Positions 15,378 to 24,097 of a DNA stretch of 64,000 nucleotides are shown here, piece after piece. Under the pieces are notes generated by a model. That model was not told where the DNA came from and searched no databases. It worked only from the letters and a program-made list of their open reading frames with translations. Position 1 is the stretch's first letter. Each line of letters starts with the position of its first letter. Source of the stretch: a virus. The translations under genes were made by a program, and so were the position numbers. The stretch spans positions 102,303 through 166,302 of IMG/VR virus record IMGVR_UViG_3300045971_000356, one strand, 5' to 3'.

Positions 15378-15851
15378 GTGCATGACAAAGAAACGCTAGT
15401 TAAACTGCTAAATACTCCGCTGCCAAGTAAACGGGTTCAACGCCGTGCCAATTATCGCCCAACAAAAGAGCAAATGGGGCTGATTTACGATATACTCAAT
15501 GATGTACTATTTGAGGGTAAACTCAAAAAACCCACGATTTACATGCGATCAATGAAATTTTGGGGGCTATGCTCTGTATACGATGCACCAAAAATCTTCT
15601 CCATTATTAGAATTAATAACGAATGTTTTTGCTTACATTGGTTTATCCTAATTTTAGCGCACGAAATGGTGCATCAGCATCAATGGGAGATAGATGGCCC
15701 AGAGATTACAAAGGCTGGCGGTGAAATAATGGTTGATCATAATGAGTCCTTTTTTAAGTTCACTGATAAGTTTATCGAGAATGGGCTTTCGTTAAAAGAA
15801 GCATACAGTAAACACGAGTGGATAAAGCACCAAGATCTTACTAAATTATAA
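15378..15851 (+). CDS. SprT-like zinc metallopeptidase
   Basis: 157 aa. ILAHEMVHQHQW gives the HExxH zinc motif (about residue 97), with a later H.E.F and the preceding LNDVLFEGKL..P pattern of SprT/Spartan-like proteases. The start is GTG at 15378, exactly at the late promoter +1; TTG at 15375 would be untranscribed. Late expression suggests a role in assembly or DNA-protein processing. Confidence 0.8.
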   Translation: MHDKETLVKLLNTPLPSKRVQRRANYRPTKEQMGLIYDILNDVLFEGKLKKPTIYMRSMKFWGLCSVYDAPKIFSIIRINNECFCLHWFILILAHEMVHQHQWEIDGPEITKAGGEIMVDHNESFFKFTDKFIENGLSLKEAYSKHEWIKHQDLTKL

Positions 15852-15865
15852 AGAAAACTGTGCAG

Positions 15866-15873
15866 CATAAATA
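15866..15873 (+). promoter_or_regulatory. T4-type late promoter (CATAAATA)
   Basis: CATAAATACTATAA; start near 15879, RBS AGGA, ATG at 15893. Confidence 0.65.
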
Positions 15874-15892
15874 CTATAACAGGATTTTGAAA

Positions 15893-16261
15893 ATGCCAAA
15901 CGACACTTCATTTATACGAGAACTGATCAATTTCATTGATCAACGGCTAGCTGCCCAAGAGCAAACTACTGCGGTTGGGAGTAACCCGGAAGACCAAAGT
16001 ACCGACGTTGGCAATGCTAACCAATCTGGCGTGAACCCAATGGATCGCGACGATATTTTTGTCCCACCGTTGCAAGCTAAGTTAGAAATCATGAAGAAGC
16101 TGTCTGGCATCCCGCTTAAAGATGAAACGTTAAAACAATCACAAGAACAAGGCGGGCCAACACTCAGTGATGAGCAAGTCGTCGCGCCGTCTCAAGCACA
16201 AGAGCTTAAAAAACATCTAACTATAGCAGATTTGTTCGGTAACGATGTAACAGGGGAATAG
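15893..16261 (+). CDS. Probable virion-associated hypothetical protein
   Basis: 122 aa; ATG at 15893 with AGGA upstream (a GTG at 15860 lies before the promoter). Gln/Asp-rich low-complexity centre, then IFVPPLQAKLEIMKKLSG, a short motif found in structural-region proteins of T4-like phages. Late-expressed and directly ahead of a fibre-like gene. Confidence 0.65.
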   Translation: MPNDTSFIRELINFIDQRLAAQEQTTAVGSNPEDQSTDVGNANQSGVNPMDRDDIFVPPLQAKLEIMKKLSGIPLKDETLKQSQEQGGPTLSDEQVVAPSQAQELKKHLTIADLFGNDVTGE

Positions 16262-16262
16262 C

Positions 16263-16994
16263 ATGGCGGGTGAAGGCTTTAACAACCCGAATACTACACA
16301 CGAGATTTTTAGTAGTCGTGTAAAAGTCCCAGCTACTGAATATGTTGGCCAGCAAGGTCGCTTATTTTATCACGAAGATACAGGTGAGTTGCGTATTAGT
16401 GACGGTGTAACACCACATGGTCACCCAATCTTCACACAAACTACATCCACTGGCAGCGTAACGCTATCATTATATGCTTCCAATGGAACACCAGCCAACA
16501 CTCCAATGGCAGTGGGAAATAACTCAACTGCGATGGGTGACGGTGCTATATCGTATGCTACTGGTAGTGTAACCCAATCGTCAGGCATATTTACTTCATA
16601 CGGTGATGCGCAAACTGGTAGTTATGTTTTTAGAACAGTCACAGTCAATAACTCATGGATGGAGATGTTTTTAGATGGCGTAACACAGAGGCTGATTATT
16701 CCAGCAAATGCGACGGTATCGTTTACTGCTAAAATCATTGCTCGTAGAACAGATTCAGGTAATGAAGGCGGAATTTACGAGATTAAAGGTGGAGTTGATA
16801 AAGGGCAATTCAACTCAAGCATTGCTCTTATTGGTAAAATCAACAAAACAGTAGTTTCAGAAGACAATCCAATCTGGGATGTCAATATAGATGTAGACAC
16901 TACGACCGGAGCACTTCGAATCTGGGTTAAAGGTGAGAACGGCAAAACAATACGCTGGGTCGCACATTTAGAAACAGTCGAAGTTCGTGACTAA
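16263..16994 (+). CDS. Tail-fibre-like protein
   Basis: 243 aa. N-terminal about 60 residues carry a beta motif (YVGQQGRLFYHEDTGELRISDGVTPHG) as in Mtd_N/fibre attachment domains. The C-terminal 130 residues (GDAQTG.YVFR..T.....M.FLDG...R.IIP.......A.I..R) are the same module as the C-terminus of the large fibre gene at 34540. Followed by a terminator. Likely a receptor-binding or adaptor protein. Confidence 0.75.
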   Translation: MAGEGFNNPNTTHEIFSSRVKVPATEYVGQQGRLFYHEDTGELRISDGVTPHGHPIFTQTTSTGSVTLSLYASNGTPANTPMAVGNNSTAMGDGAISYATGSVTQSSGIFTSYGDAQTGSYVFRTVTVNNSWMEMFLDGVTQRLIIPANATVSFTAKIIARRTDSGNEGGIYEIKGGVDKGQFNSSIALIGKINKTVVSEDNPIWDVNIDVDTTTGALRIWVKGENGKTIRWVAHLETVEVRD

Positions 16995-17012
16995 ACCGCA
17001 CTATTTAAGTTT

Positions 17013-17036
17013 AAAGCCCTGGAATCGCAGGGCTTT
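17013..17036 (+). terminator. Rho-independent terminator
   Basis: AAAGCCCTG / CAGGGCTTT stem, 6-nt loop, T run. Confidence 0.88.
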
Positions 17037-17066
17037 TTCATGATTATCTATATGTAAAGCGTTCAC

Positions 17067-17074
17067 GATAAATA
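17067..17074 (+). promoter_or_regulatory. T4-type late promoter (GATAAATA) of the tagged-protein operon
   Basis: Predicted +1 is 17080, the A of the first ATG. It drives a gap-free run of genes to 25216. Confidence 0.75.
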
Positions 17075-17079
17075 AGAAC

Positions 17080-19269
17080 ATGAGAGTAAAACACTTTATC
17101 GCAGAACAGCAATTAGACGAGTTGGCAATGAACCCAACCTCCCTCCGCAGTGTCGCCGCAAAAATAGATGCCCGCGTTGGCATGGAGTTTGAAATGTATG
17201 TGCCCGACACAAATGGCGGAGAAGGCGATAGTGATTACGATGAATGGGAACCAGATTACGAAATGGATGAGTCAGTGTCTGATTTTGCCGACATTATAGC
17301 ATTCTTTAACAGCGGTGAATTTGCGGGCTCTTCTGGCCGTGCTTTAGGATTGTTTAAAGAGAAAATGGAGGAAGAATTTTTCGAATGGGTAGAAGAACAA
17401 ATACACGATAGTTGGCGCAAAGAAGGTCGTGATGCTATACGCGACTACATGGTAAACAACGATCTGTGGGACGAGGACGAGGCAATCACACTTGCGTTTG
17501 AGGAAATGGATCTCACAGACGACGAGAAAAATCGTGCTGAAAAAGTTGGAGCCCAGTTAAATGCCCGGAAATATAATCGCGTAAAAGGTGAAGTAAGTTA
17601 TCGCGGTGATGATGAAAAAAATTGGGATGAAGCAGCCAAAAGAGCAGAAGATGCGTTTGAAGAACGGGTTGGTGAAGAGTGGCAAGGGGAAGGTGAAATA
17701 TCCGACGCTGCTTTTGAAGAATACCAAAGTGAGGAACGCGAGAACTATTCAGAGCAAGATTTTTTGCGTGACAAAGGAATAAGAACAGCACTTAACGCTT
17801 TTGAAGAATTTGAACCGCGTGATGTCAACTGGCCACACATGGTCAATGTTGGCGGTGGCGGAAATGGGTCGCAGAGCGCAGATGATGTGGCACGAGATTT
17901 TGAAGAAATGATAGGTCGCCCAGTAATGTCAAGCGATAACTATCATGGAGTAAAGCGTAACGGTGTATCATACATTGTGGAGCCAGACTCAAGTTTAGAT
18001 GAGGCTAATAGCGGCGAGGATGCTGGGTTAGAGTTTGTATCCCCACCACTGCCTGTCAATGACATGCTGTCCGATTTAAAGAAAGTTAAAACATGGTGTG
18101 ACGATAAGGGATGCTACACTAACAGCAGCACTGGGTTACATATAAACATTAGTGTGCCAGGGATGGATGAAGAAGGTAAGTTAGATTATGTGAAGTTAGC
18201 ATTGCTCATGGGTGACAAGCATGTCATTGACCAGTTTGGTAGAGCAGGTAACACTTACGCAAAGTCCGCAATGGACATGATTAAAACTGCGGTTAGAACT
18301 CGCCCTGAGTCCGCCGCAGCAATGCTTGACAAAATGAAGGGCGGACTTGACAAGTTAGCAAGTAAAATAATTCACACCGGTAAAACAGAAAAATACACCA
18401 GCATCAACAACAAAGGAAACTACATAGAGTTTCGTAGTCCAGGCGATGACTGGCTTGGGAAATATTACAATCAGATTGAACCCACAGTGTTGCGTTTAGT
18501 TGTGGCGCTGGACGCAGCATGCGATCCAGAAAAATCTCGCCAAGAGTATCTTAAAAAGTTATACACTTTGCTAACACCATCGTCAAGCGCAGATCCACTC
18601 GCATATTTCGCACAGTATGCGGCAGGGGAGATTCCTAAGGCTGCGTTACGCTCGTTCATCAAACAGGTTCAGTTGACACGAAAAACTAAGCGTGAAGATG
18701 AAAAATTTGGCCCAGTGACAACTTGGACTGTCACTGACAATGTTTATGGGTATGTCAAGGGGGTCAAAGCACGGTCAGCAGCAGAGGCAATATCTGCTAC
18801 TAAACTTCTTTTAGGTGGAGATAGTGTGAATGCTCCGGATAGTCAGTTTACTGCGGTACAAAAAACACCGCAGCAAGCACCAGTGGACAATCTTGAAGGT
18901 AGGCCGTGGGCAAGATGGCGTATAAATGCTACTGCTGGCCGCACTATCCCAGTTTCTGCCAGGTCACATGCTGAGGCTATTCAACGGTGCGGTATACCAG
19001 AAGAACAAATAGTCAGTGTTGTCATTGACGATGGAAATTTAAGACCACCGCAGCAGGAACCTCAACGTAGAGAAGAGACCGACTTTGGCGAAGATGTTCC
19101 ATGGGAAATATACGATAGAGCATCAGGTGAGCGAAGATTTGTATCGTTTATGTCACAAGCAAATAATGGTCAGTTGGCGGCAGCAAACGCAGTAGCAATG
19201 TTAAACAACATAGCCACACCTGATGATCAGCGTCGTGGATTAGGTGTGCGTATGGTAGGTGGTGTGTAA
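17080..19269 (+). CDS. Amidoligase-like protein with capsid-targeting tag
   Basis: 729 aa. N-terminal tag MRVKHFIAE (ends I-A-E, matching the L/I-x-E cleavage rule of T4-type prohead protease). Amidoligase_2-type signatures follow: VGMEFEMY (about 34-41), YIVEPDSSL and GLEFVSPPL (about 300-330), TGLHINIS (about 348), YTSINNK..YIEFRSPG (about 445). A long acidic helical insert lies between the first two. C-terminal 200 residues are different, possibly binding modules. Family members form amide bonds or modify peptides/cell wall. Probably packaged and injected (inference). Confidence 0.8.
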   Translation: MRVKHFIAEQQLDELAMNPTSLRSVAAKIDARVGMEFEMYVPDTNGGEGDSDYDEWEPDYEMDESVSDFADIIAFFNSGEFAGSSGRALGLFKEKMEEEFFEWVEEQIHDSWRKEGRDAIRDYMVNNDLWDEDEAITLAFEEMDLTDDEKNRAEKVGAQLNARKYNRVKGEVSYRGDDEKNWDEAAKRAEDAFEERVGEEWQGEGEISDAAFEEYQSEERENYSEQDFLRDKGIRTALNAFEEFEPRDVNWPHMVNVGGGGNGSQSADDVARDFEEMIGRPVMSSDNYHGVKRNGVSYIVEPDSSLDEANSGEDAGLEFVSPPLPVNDMLSDLKKVKTWCDDKGCYTNSSTGLHINISVPGMDEEGKLDYVKLALLMGDKHVIDQFGRAGNTYAKSAMDMIKTAVRTRPESAAAMLDKMKGGLDKLASKIIHTGKTEKYTSINNKGNYIEFRSPGDDWLGKYYNQIEPTVLRLVVALDAACDPEKSRQEYLKKLYTLLTPSSSADPLAYFAQYAAGEIPKAALRSFIKQVQLTRKTKREDEKFGPVTTWTVTDNVYGYVKGVKARSAAEAISATKLLLGGDSVNAPDSQFTAVQKTPQQAPVDNLEGRPWARWRINATAGRTIPVSARSHAEAIQRCGIPEEQIVSVVIDDGNLRPPQQEPQRREETDFGEDVPWEIYDRASGERRFVSFMSQANNGQLAAANAVAMLNNIATPDDQRRGLGVRMVGGV

Positions 19270-20630
19270 TGTTTTTAACCGAATTTTTTAAAGATGATGA
19301 GCGTGCTCAGATTGAAAGATTACGCGGCACTATTCCACTTGAAACCTGGTGTTCTATTCTCGAACATCACTTAGTCAATGACAGCATACCACTATTGGAA
19401 TCACTTGATCAGAATTTAGTTGATAAAATTAGAAATACCCAATCGTTATCCGCAAGCGTGTCAGTGGGTGACGAATGTATAATTATGCCAATTATTATTA
19501 TCAATAATACGTTACAAATATATGACACTCAAGGAAATTACCCAGCAAAGTCTCAAGTGGAATTTAGTTTAGTAACAGCGAAAGACGGACAGGTTATAAC
19601 AGTTAAATTTAATGATGGCACAGTGTCAACCTTTCCAAATGAGAGATTGTCAAAGCTAACTTATATGACGGTGATTTTATCCAAAAGTAAACAAGACTAT
19701 AACAAATTGCTGACATGGGTAAAATCAATAAGCGATACTGATCTTCCGCCAGTGGCGACCTTGGCAGAATCAAAATTGATGGAATCTGCGACCGCAGAAA
19801 TCTACCACTATGCTAACACGAGCCTTGCGGCAAAGATAATGCGTGACGGTATGTTCAAGTTGAGCAACACTACAGGCAACCAATCTGAAGAAAAATACGC
19901 ATTGCCTGGCTATCCATATTTTTTAAGCACTACTCGAAGTAAAGTGGGTGACTACCATCGCTATGCTGGCTCATCAGCCTGTATGTTTGTTCTTGATGGC
20001 AACTGGTTTAACCAGCATTATAAATCACGCCCAATAGATTACTGGGATCGCTCGTGGAACTATCCTGATTCCCCACGTACTCGTGAAAGTGAAGATCGTA
20101 TTTACAGCAAGTCCCCGTCTATTCCGTTAAACGGCGTTAAAGCAGTTCATGTGTACATTCAAGAACAAAGCGAGTATAGAAGTCCAGAAGTTCGCGGTAT
20201 TTTAATCCAAGCTAAGAAGATGGGCATACAAGCTTATCTATACACTGATGAAACTGCGTGGAGATTACAAAATATTCGCCGTGCTGTAACACCAGGACAA
20301 GCCGCAGCGGTGCTAAAAGGTCCACAACAGCCTGGTTATTCACGCCAACCGTATGACGCAGTTGAGCCATGGTTAGAACTAATCATGAAAAAGAACAAGG
20401 CAGAGTTGTCACCCAAGGCAGAGAAATTGCGTTATAATTTAGTGTACTATGGATCACGATACGAAAACGAGGACAGTGGATTGTCGAATGACATGGCAAA
20501 CTCCCGCAAGCCAGACTCTGGCGGCTACGACATCGCAGTGAAGATAACGGACTACATGCGTAGAAATAGAATACCAGATTTGCTTACATTGAAAAACATG
20601 CTGGTTAAAAAGTGGGATAACATCAAATGA
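19269..20630 (+). CDS. Putative ADP-ribosyltransferase-like virion protein
   Basis: 453 aa, TAATG-coupled. N-terminus MFLTEFFKDD is a variant of the tag. Middle section reads IYHYANTSLAAKIMRDGMF, then YPYFLSTTRSKVGDYH, then RESEDRIYS about 90 residues later: the H/R...STT...ExE order of ADP-ribosyltransferase folds. T4 packages the ADP-ribosyltransferase Alt in its head by the same route, so an Alt-like role is plausible. Catalytic assignment is by pattern only; relatives in phages are often unannotated. Confidence 0.6.
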   Translation: MFLTEFFKDDERAQIERLRGTIPLETWCSILEHHLVNDSIPLLESLDQNLVDKIRNTQSLSASVSVGDECIIMPIIIINNTLQIYDTQGNYPAKSQVEFSLVTAKDGQVITVKFNDGTVSTFPNERLSKLTYMTVILSKSKQDYNKLLTWVKSISDTDLPPVATLAESKLMESATAEIYHYANTSLAAKIMRDGMFKLSNTTGNQSEEKYALPGYPYFLSTTRSKVGDYHRYAGSSACMFVLDGNWFNQHYKSRPIDYWDRSWNYPDSPRTRESEDRIYSKSPSIPLNGVKAVHVYIQEQSEYRSPEVRGILIQAKKMGIQAYLYTDETAWRLQNIRRAVTPGQAAAVLKGPQQPGYSRQPYDAVEPWLELIMKKNKAELSPKAEKLRYNLVYYGSRYENEDSGLSNDMANSRKPDSGGYDIAVKITDYMRRNRIPDLLTLKNMLVKKWDNIK

Positions 20631-20809
20631 CTAATCAAAATAATACCCCAATTAAAAGACGAAGGTTATATAAAGAGCAATCTGAAAATTCTGTTCTAAA
20701 AAATAATGCTTCGATCGAAAATCAATTGTCGCAAACAGTTATAATAATGCGTCAAATGCATGCTCTTGTTACGAAGTTAGAACATGAAAATCAAAGAAAT
20801 ACTAAGTGA
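20627..20809 (+). CDS. Small coiled-coil protein
   Basis: 60 aa, basic N-terminus (KRRRLYKEQ) and a heptad-like helix after residue 25. ATGA overlap upstream; overlaps the next gene by 26 nt. No tag. Confidence 0.55.
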   Translation: MTNQNNTPIKRRRLYKEQSENSVLKNNASIENQLSQTVIIMRQMHALVTKLEHENQRNTK

Positions 20810-21086
20810 GTCAGCGGATTGGATCCACAATTTTTGGCTACTTCATTCAGTGGACATTAAATCTTTCTTGGACGATACACAAAAATTATATCAATTGTAT
20901 AATGTATCATCGGAAAAAGATTTAATTAAATCTGAATTAGTGAGGACATATAGTTATTTAGATGAATTATTGCGAAATCCAAAATGGGAACACCTTGAAG
21001 AAGATCCAGATTATGACAAGATATATGATGGTTTACTTGATGTTTACGAAGGTATTCAATCTTTTTTACGAGCAAATAGTAAATGA
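20784..21086 (+). CDS. Tagged virion protein, family A
   Basis: 100 aa, tag MKIKEILSE then Ser. Body is an all-helical domain with L.....Y..L..L...P.W..L..DP....IY, shared with the gene at 21487 (paralogue). Function unknown; likely internal head protein. Confidence 0.7.
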   Translation: MKIKEILSESADWIHNFWLLHSVDIKSFLDDTQKLYQLYNVSSEKDLIKSELVRTYSYLDELLRNPKWEHLEEDPDYDKIYDGLLDVYEGIQSFLRANSK

Positions 21087-21490
21087 AATCCACAGAGTTT
21101 ATTGACGAGCATAGTAACTATGCTATCAACCCAGCATACACACCAGAGGTAATGCGTGAGCTAACTCTTATGTGCCGCGCGGCTGAAGGTTACTTTGAAA
21201 AGCATGGGTTCAAACTACACTTCACTGACCACTTTTTCGATCAGATGAAATTAAAGCGTGGCAATCGCGACATTTACACTACACAGGATTTAATGGCAAC
21301 GCTGGTGAAGATTTTACAACGCGGCATGCAGTTTTTCAAAGGCAAAGTGCCAGGCACAAATTTTGTTTTTTACGATCAGCACACTAATATTCACATCGCA
21401 ATAAAGCGTGATAATGTAGATTTTTATGTTGCTACTACCACTGTTCGCGACTACAAATGGACTGGTGAAGGACAGGTGATAAGACTATGA
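21083..21490 (+). CDS. Tagged virion protein with RelE/BECR-like pattern
   Basis: 135 aa, tag MKSTEFIDE. Then LHFTDHFFDQMKLKRGNRDIYTTQDL and a run of beta strands (TNFVFYDQ..NIHIAIKR....FYVATT). The helix-then-four-strand order with His/Arg resembles RNase-toxin (RelE/BECR) folds, but that is a weak, structural-pattern guess. ATGA overlaps at both ends. Confidence 0.65.
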   Translation: MKSTEFIDEHSNYAINPAYTPEVMRELTLMCRAAEGYFEKHGFKLHFTDHFFDQMKLKRGNRDIYTTQDLMATLVKILQRGMQFFKGKVPGTNFVFYDQHTNIHIAIKRDNVDFYVATTTVRDYKWTGEGQVIRL

Positions 21491-21795
21491 GAGCAAAAGA
21501 ATTTATTACTGAGTCGGCTGAGACTATTGAAACGTATTTGGCACTTATGGGATTTTCATACACAAAGTTAGAGCAGCAGTCTTCTTTAGTAAAACAATAT
21601 TATGATGCCCACAAAATAAGTCATGAAAAAATGAAGAGTTATCTAATAGATATCAATATAGCAATACACTCAGTCACTGACGACCCAAATGTATGGAATA
21701 AATTCAGTGATGATCCGGAAGTTAGTGTTATATACAACAAGATAGCAACCTTGGCAAATAGCAACTATGAATATTTAGAGAGGAATACAGCATAA
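21487..21795 (+). CDS. Tagged virion protein, family A (paralogue)
   Basis: 102 aa, tag MRAKEFITE then Ser. Helical body aligns with the gene at 20784 (Y..L......DDP..W..F.DDPE...IY). TAATG to the next gene. Confidence 0.7.
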   Translation: MRAKEFITESAETIETYLALMGFSYTKLEQQSSLVKQYYDAHKISHEKMKSYLIDINIAIHSVTDDPNVWNKFSDDPEVSVIYNKIATLANSNYEYLERNTA

Positions 21796-22388
21796 TGTTT
21801 AACAGAATACCACTGTGGAATGAGCGGCAAATTTTAATTAGCGAATCAACATATCTTGCTGATACCCATTGGGAAAAAAACCTTGCTTTGCGCGGAAAAA
21901 AAGTTGAGGTAATGCTTGAACAAATAAGTAGTGAATTAAACGAGGTAAACATAGACAACAGCAAGGGTGCTGGTGCTGTACCATACAATGCTGACGTTGA
22001 TTACTTTGGTGTTCGTGTGTTGATGGAACCGTCTACATTTTTAGCGTTAGCAGCACCACTGACAGAGCCAGTGAGCAAAGAAGGGCTAATGAAGCATTTA
22101 CAAAATGGCGGTTCCATTGGTGCTCCATTCCTTGATATCAATGTGCCGCCAGAGTGGGACGATGGCAACTTCAAGCAGTATGCTAAGATACGCGGGCACG
22201 AAGGTCGCAACAGGATGATGGCAGTTATGGATCTTGAAGGCGATGCTCCTATTGAGGTGCATTTGTTTTTCAAGCAGTATCGCCGCCGCGAAGTAACAGA
22301 TCAGATGATTGCTAAGGCCAATGAGGGTATGATTAGAGAACAAACGACCACATTGATACCTGGACCATTGTTTAAGGTAGTAGCATGA
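21795..22388 (+). CDS. Hypothetical virion protein
   Basis: 197 aa. Begins differently (MFNRIPLWNER) but has LISE|S about residue 14-18. Conserved-looking blocks: GAGAVPYNADVDYFGVRVLM.PSTFL, ISPP-type proline segment and IRGHEGRNRMMAV..LEGDAPIEVHLFF. The HEGRNR block is seen in phage proteins of unknown function often near ParB-like genes. Overlaps both neighbours. Confidence 0.65.
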   Translation: MFNRIPLWNERQILISESTYLADTHWEKNLALRGKKVEVMLEQISSELNEVNIDNSKGAGAVPYNADVDYFGVRVLMEPSTFLALAAPLTEPVSKEGLMKHLQNGGSIGAPFLDINVPPEWDDGNFKQYAKIRGHEGRNRMMAVMDLEGDAPIEVHLFFKQYRRREVTDQMIAKANEGMIREQTTTLIPGPLFKVVA

Positions 22389-22828
22389 GAGCAACTGAAT
22401 TCTTATCTGAAGGTATTATCAACTGGGTATCAAGAAAACTTGGTAGAGCGTGGGGCAAGCCCGGAGACGTAGTACATGGTAATGTGGTGGCAGACTATTT
22501 AGAAAATTCAACGTACCATACAGAAAGCAAGCTAAAAAAAATTAGAAAAAGTAAATTTCAATTGACTAATTTAGATTTAGCGACAGCCGAGAAATACAGG
22601 CATTTTACTAACTCCCAAAATCACGGGTCCGTTATAGATATTGACAAATTAGATAATGCACGGCAGATGAAGATTACATATGACAGCTTGATTAAATATC
22701 CCCCAGTGTTAGCACACGATGGATTTATTTGGGATGGCAATCATCGTCTTGAACGAGCAATAGAGTTGCAGTTACCCAGCATTCCTGTATTATTACAAGT
22801 TAGTATGGATAAAAGGAGTAGTATATGA
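22385..22828 (+). CDS. Tagged ParB-like protein
   Basis: 147 aa, tag MRATEFLSE then Gly. C-terminal half contains YPPVLAHDGFIWDGNHRLERAIELQL, the substrate/nucleotide pocket motif of ParB/sulfiredoxin-like domains (P......DG.HR..A). Members include NTPases, nucleases and enzymes. Probably injected cargo. Confidence 0.7.
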   Translation: MRATEFLSEGIINWVSRKLGRAWGKPGDVVHGNVVADYLENSTYHTESKLKKIRKSKFQLTNLDLATAEKYRHFTNSQNHGSVIDIDKLDNARQMKITYDSLIKYPPVLAHDGFIWDGNHRLERAIELQLPSIPVLLQVSMDKRSSI

Positions 22829-22980
22829 ATGATCAACCAGAAAAATTACAATTCAATATTGACGGCTCAATTAAAGAAAATAGTCAACCCATTGATGCCG
22901 CACAAGAAAAAAAGTATTTAGACGATCTTGCAGTAGAGATAAATCAATGGTGTGAGGAAATCTTAAATGCGAGCAACTGA
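22825..22980 (+). CDS. Small acidic hypothetical protein
   Basis: 51 aa; RBS AAAAGGAG, ATGA overlap upstream, and 14-nt overlap with the next gene. Acidic, helical C-terminus (LDDLAVEINQWCEEIL). No tag. Confidence 0.6.
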   Translation: MNDQPEKLQFNIDGSIKENSQPIDAAQEKKYLDDLAVEINQWCEEILNASN

Positions 22981-23446
22981 ATTTTTACTTGAAGCAACCG
23001 GTGGGATCATGAACATTTTGCGCCGTGAGTTACCGGGCTGGCCTGATTATATTATCAAGGATATGGTCTACACTACTATCAATAATCAGAAAGATTTAGA
23101 AGAGAAGATAGAGCATGTACGGTGGTTAGCAACACAAATTTCATCTTGGAAATTCTATCCTAAAATGCCACTTACATTTGATATGCTAAGTCAAGACACA
23201 CAAAAGAAAATGAAAGTTGATCGTAACTTTGGATCTAAGAATCCGTTTGGAGTCGTTAACGATGAACAGCGAAGTGCTACTGCTGATACTATTGTTGGCA
23301 GTAAGGGGATGGAAAATTTGCCACCAGTGATAATGGTTAAAGAAGCAGACGGGCTCGACTTGTGGGAAGGTTGGCATAGAACCATGGCAGCATTTCGGTC
23401 TCACCCAGAAGGATTTAAAATAAATGCGTGGATAGGACAAAAATGA
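22967..23446 (+). CDS. Tagged ParB-like protein 2
   Basis: 159 aa, tag MRATEFLLE then Ala. Contains LPPVIMVKEADGLDLWEGWHRTMAAF, the same P......EG.HR..A pocket as the gene at 22385, but the rest is different. Stop overlaps the next ATG. Confidence 0.7.
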   Translation: MRATEFLLEATGGIMNILRRELPGWPDYIIKDMVYTTINNQKDLEEKIEHVRWLATQISSWKFYPKMPLTFDMLSQDTQKKMKVDRNFGSKNPFGVVNDEQRSATADTIVGSKGMENLPPVIMVKEADGLDLWEGWHRTMAAFRSHPEGFKINAWIGQK

Positions 23447-24096
23447 GAGCAAACGAATTTTTACTTGAAGGATTAAATCATCCAATGATTGTAGTGGATG
23501 TACAGCCAGAGTACGCTTACTATACACCACAGACTGAAAAAATCTGTGCTGACATTATTCGCTTTGTCACTAAGCAAACTGGTCCAGTGTTGATGCTTGT
23601 CAATGCTGAGGATTCTGGCGTATCTGCAGACACAAAAGAGTTTATCACACAATATTGGAACAACATAGATGTTGAAGATTGGGACGACGAAGATCCGTCT
23701 GTCGTAACCAACAACGTTAACTGGTCGCGGTTTACCTTCATTGATAAGGGATATGGCCACCTTAGGTCCTGGATGGATCAAGGTGTTCCGCCCGCCGTTA
23801 TAATTAAAGTGATACGAGCAATGTATCAAGAAAAAGTAAACGATAGCAGAGAATTATTTGGCGGCGAAGACTCTGATGAATATGAAGCAGGAATGCAAAC
23901 TCTTATGGGAAATTATGTCAGTCATGCCATAGGCGGTGATTGTATATCCGTTGGTTGGGCGTGTGTTGCTACATTGAAAAAATTTAGTGGTGCTTACTTA
24001 GTTGGTGGCGGAAGGAACGAGTGCTTACGAGAAGTTGAATTATTGATGAATGCGTTTAACATTAAATATAAGAGAATAGACTCATTAGTATACTAA
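23443..24096 (+). CDS. Tagged isochorismatase-like protein
   Basis: 217 aa from ATG 23443 (ATGA overlap); an in-frame GTG at 23428 would spoil the tag. Tag MRANEFLLE then Gly. The body opens with MIVVDVQPEYAYY, like the first strand and catalytic Asp of cysteine-hydrolase (isochorismatase) folds, and ends with VGGGRNECLREVELLMNAF containing a Cys after a Gly-rich loop, like the family's nucleophile region. Function tentative. Confidence 0.65.
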   Translation: MRANEFLLEGLNHPMIVVDVQPEYAYYTPQTEKICADIIRFVTKQTGPVLMLVNAEDSGVSADTKEFITQYWNNIDVEDWDDEDPSVVTNNVNWSRFTFIDKGYGHLRSWMDQGVPPAVIIKVIRAMYQEKVNDSRELFGGEDSDEYEAGMQTLMGNYVSHAIGGDCISVGWACVATLKKFSGAYLVGGGRNECLREVELLMNAFNIKYKRIDSLVY

Positions 24097-24097
24097 T

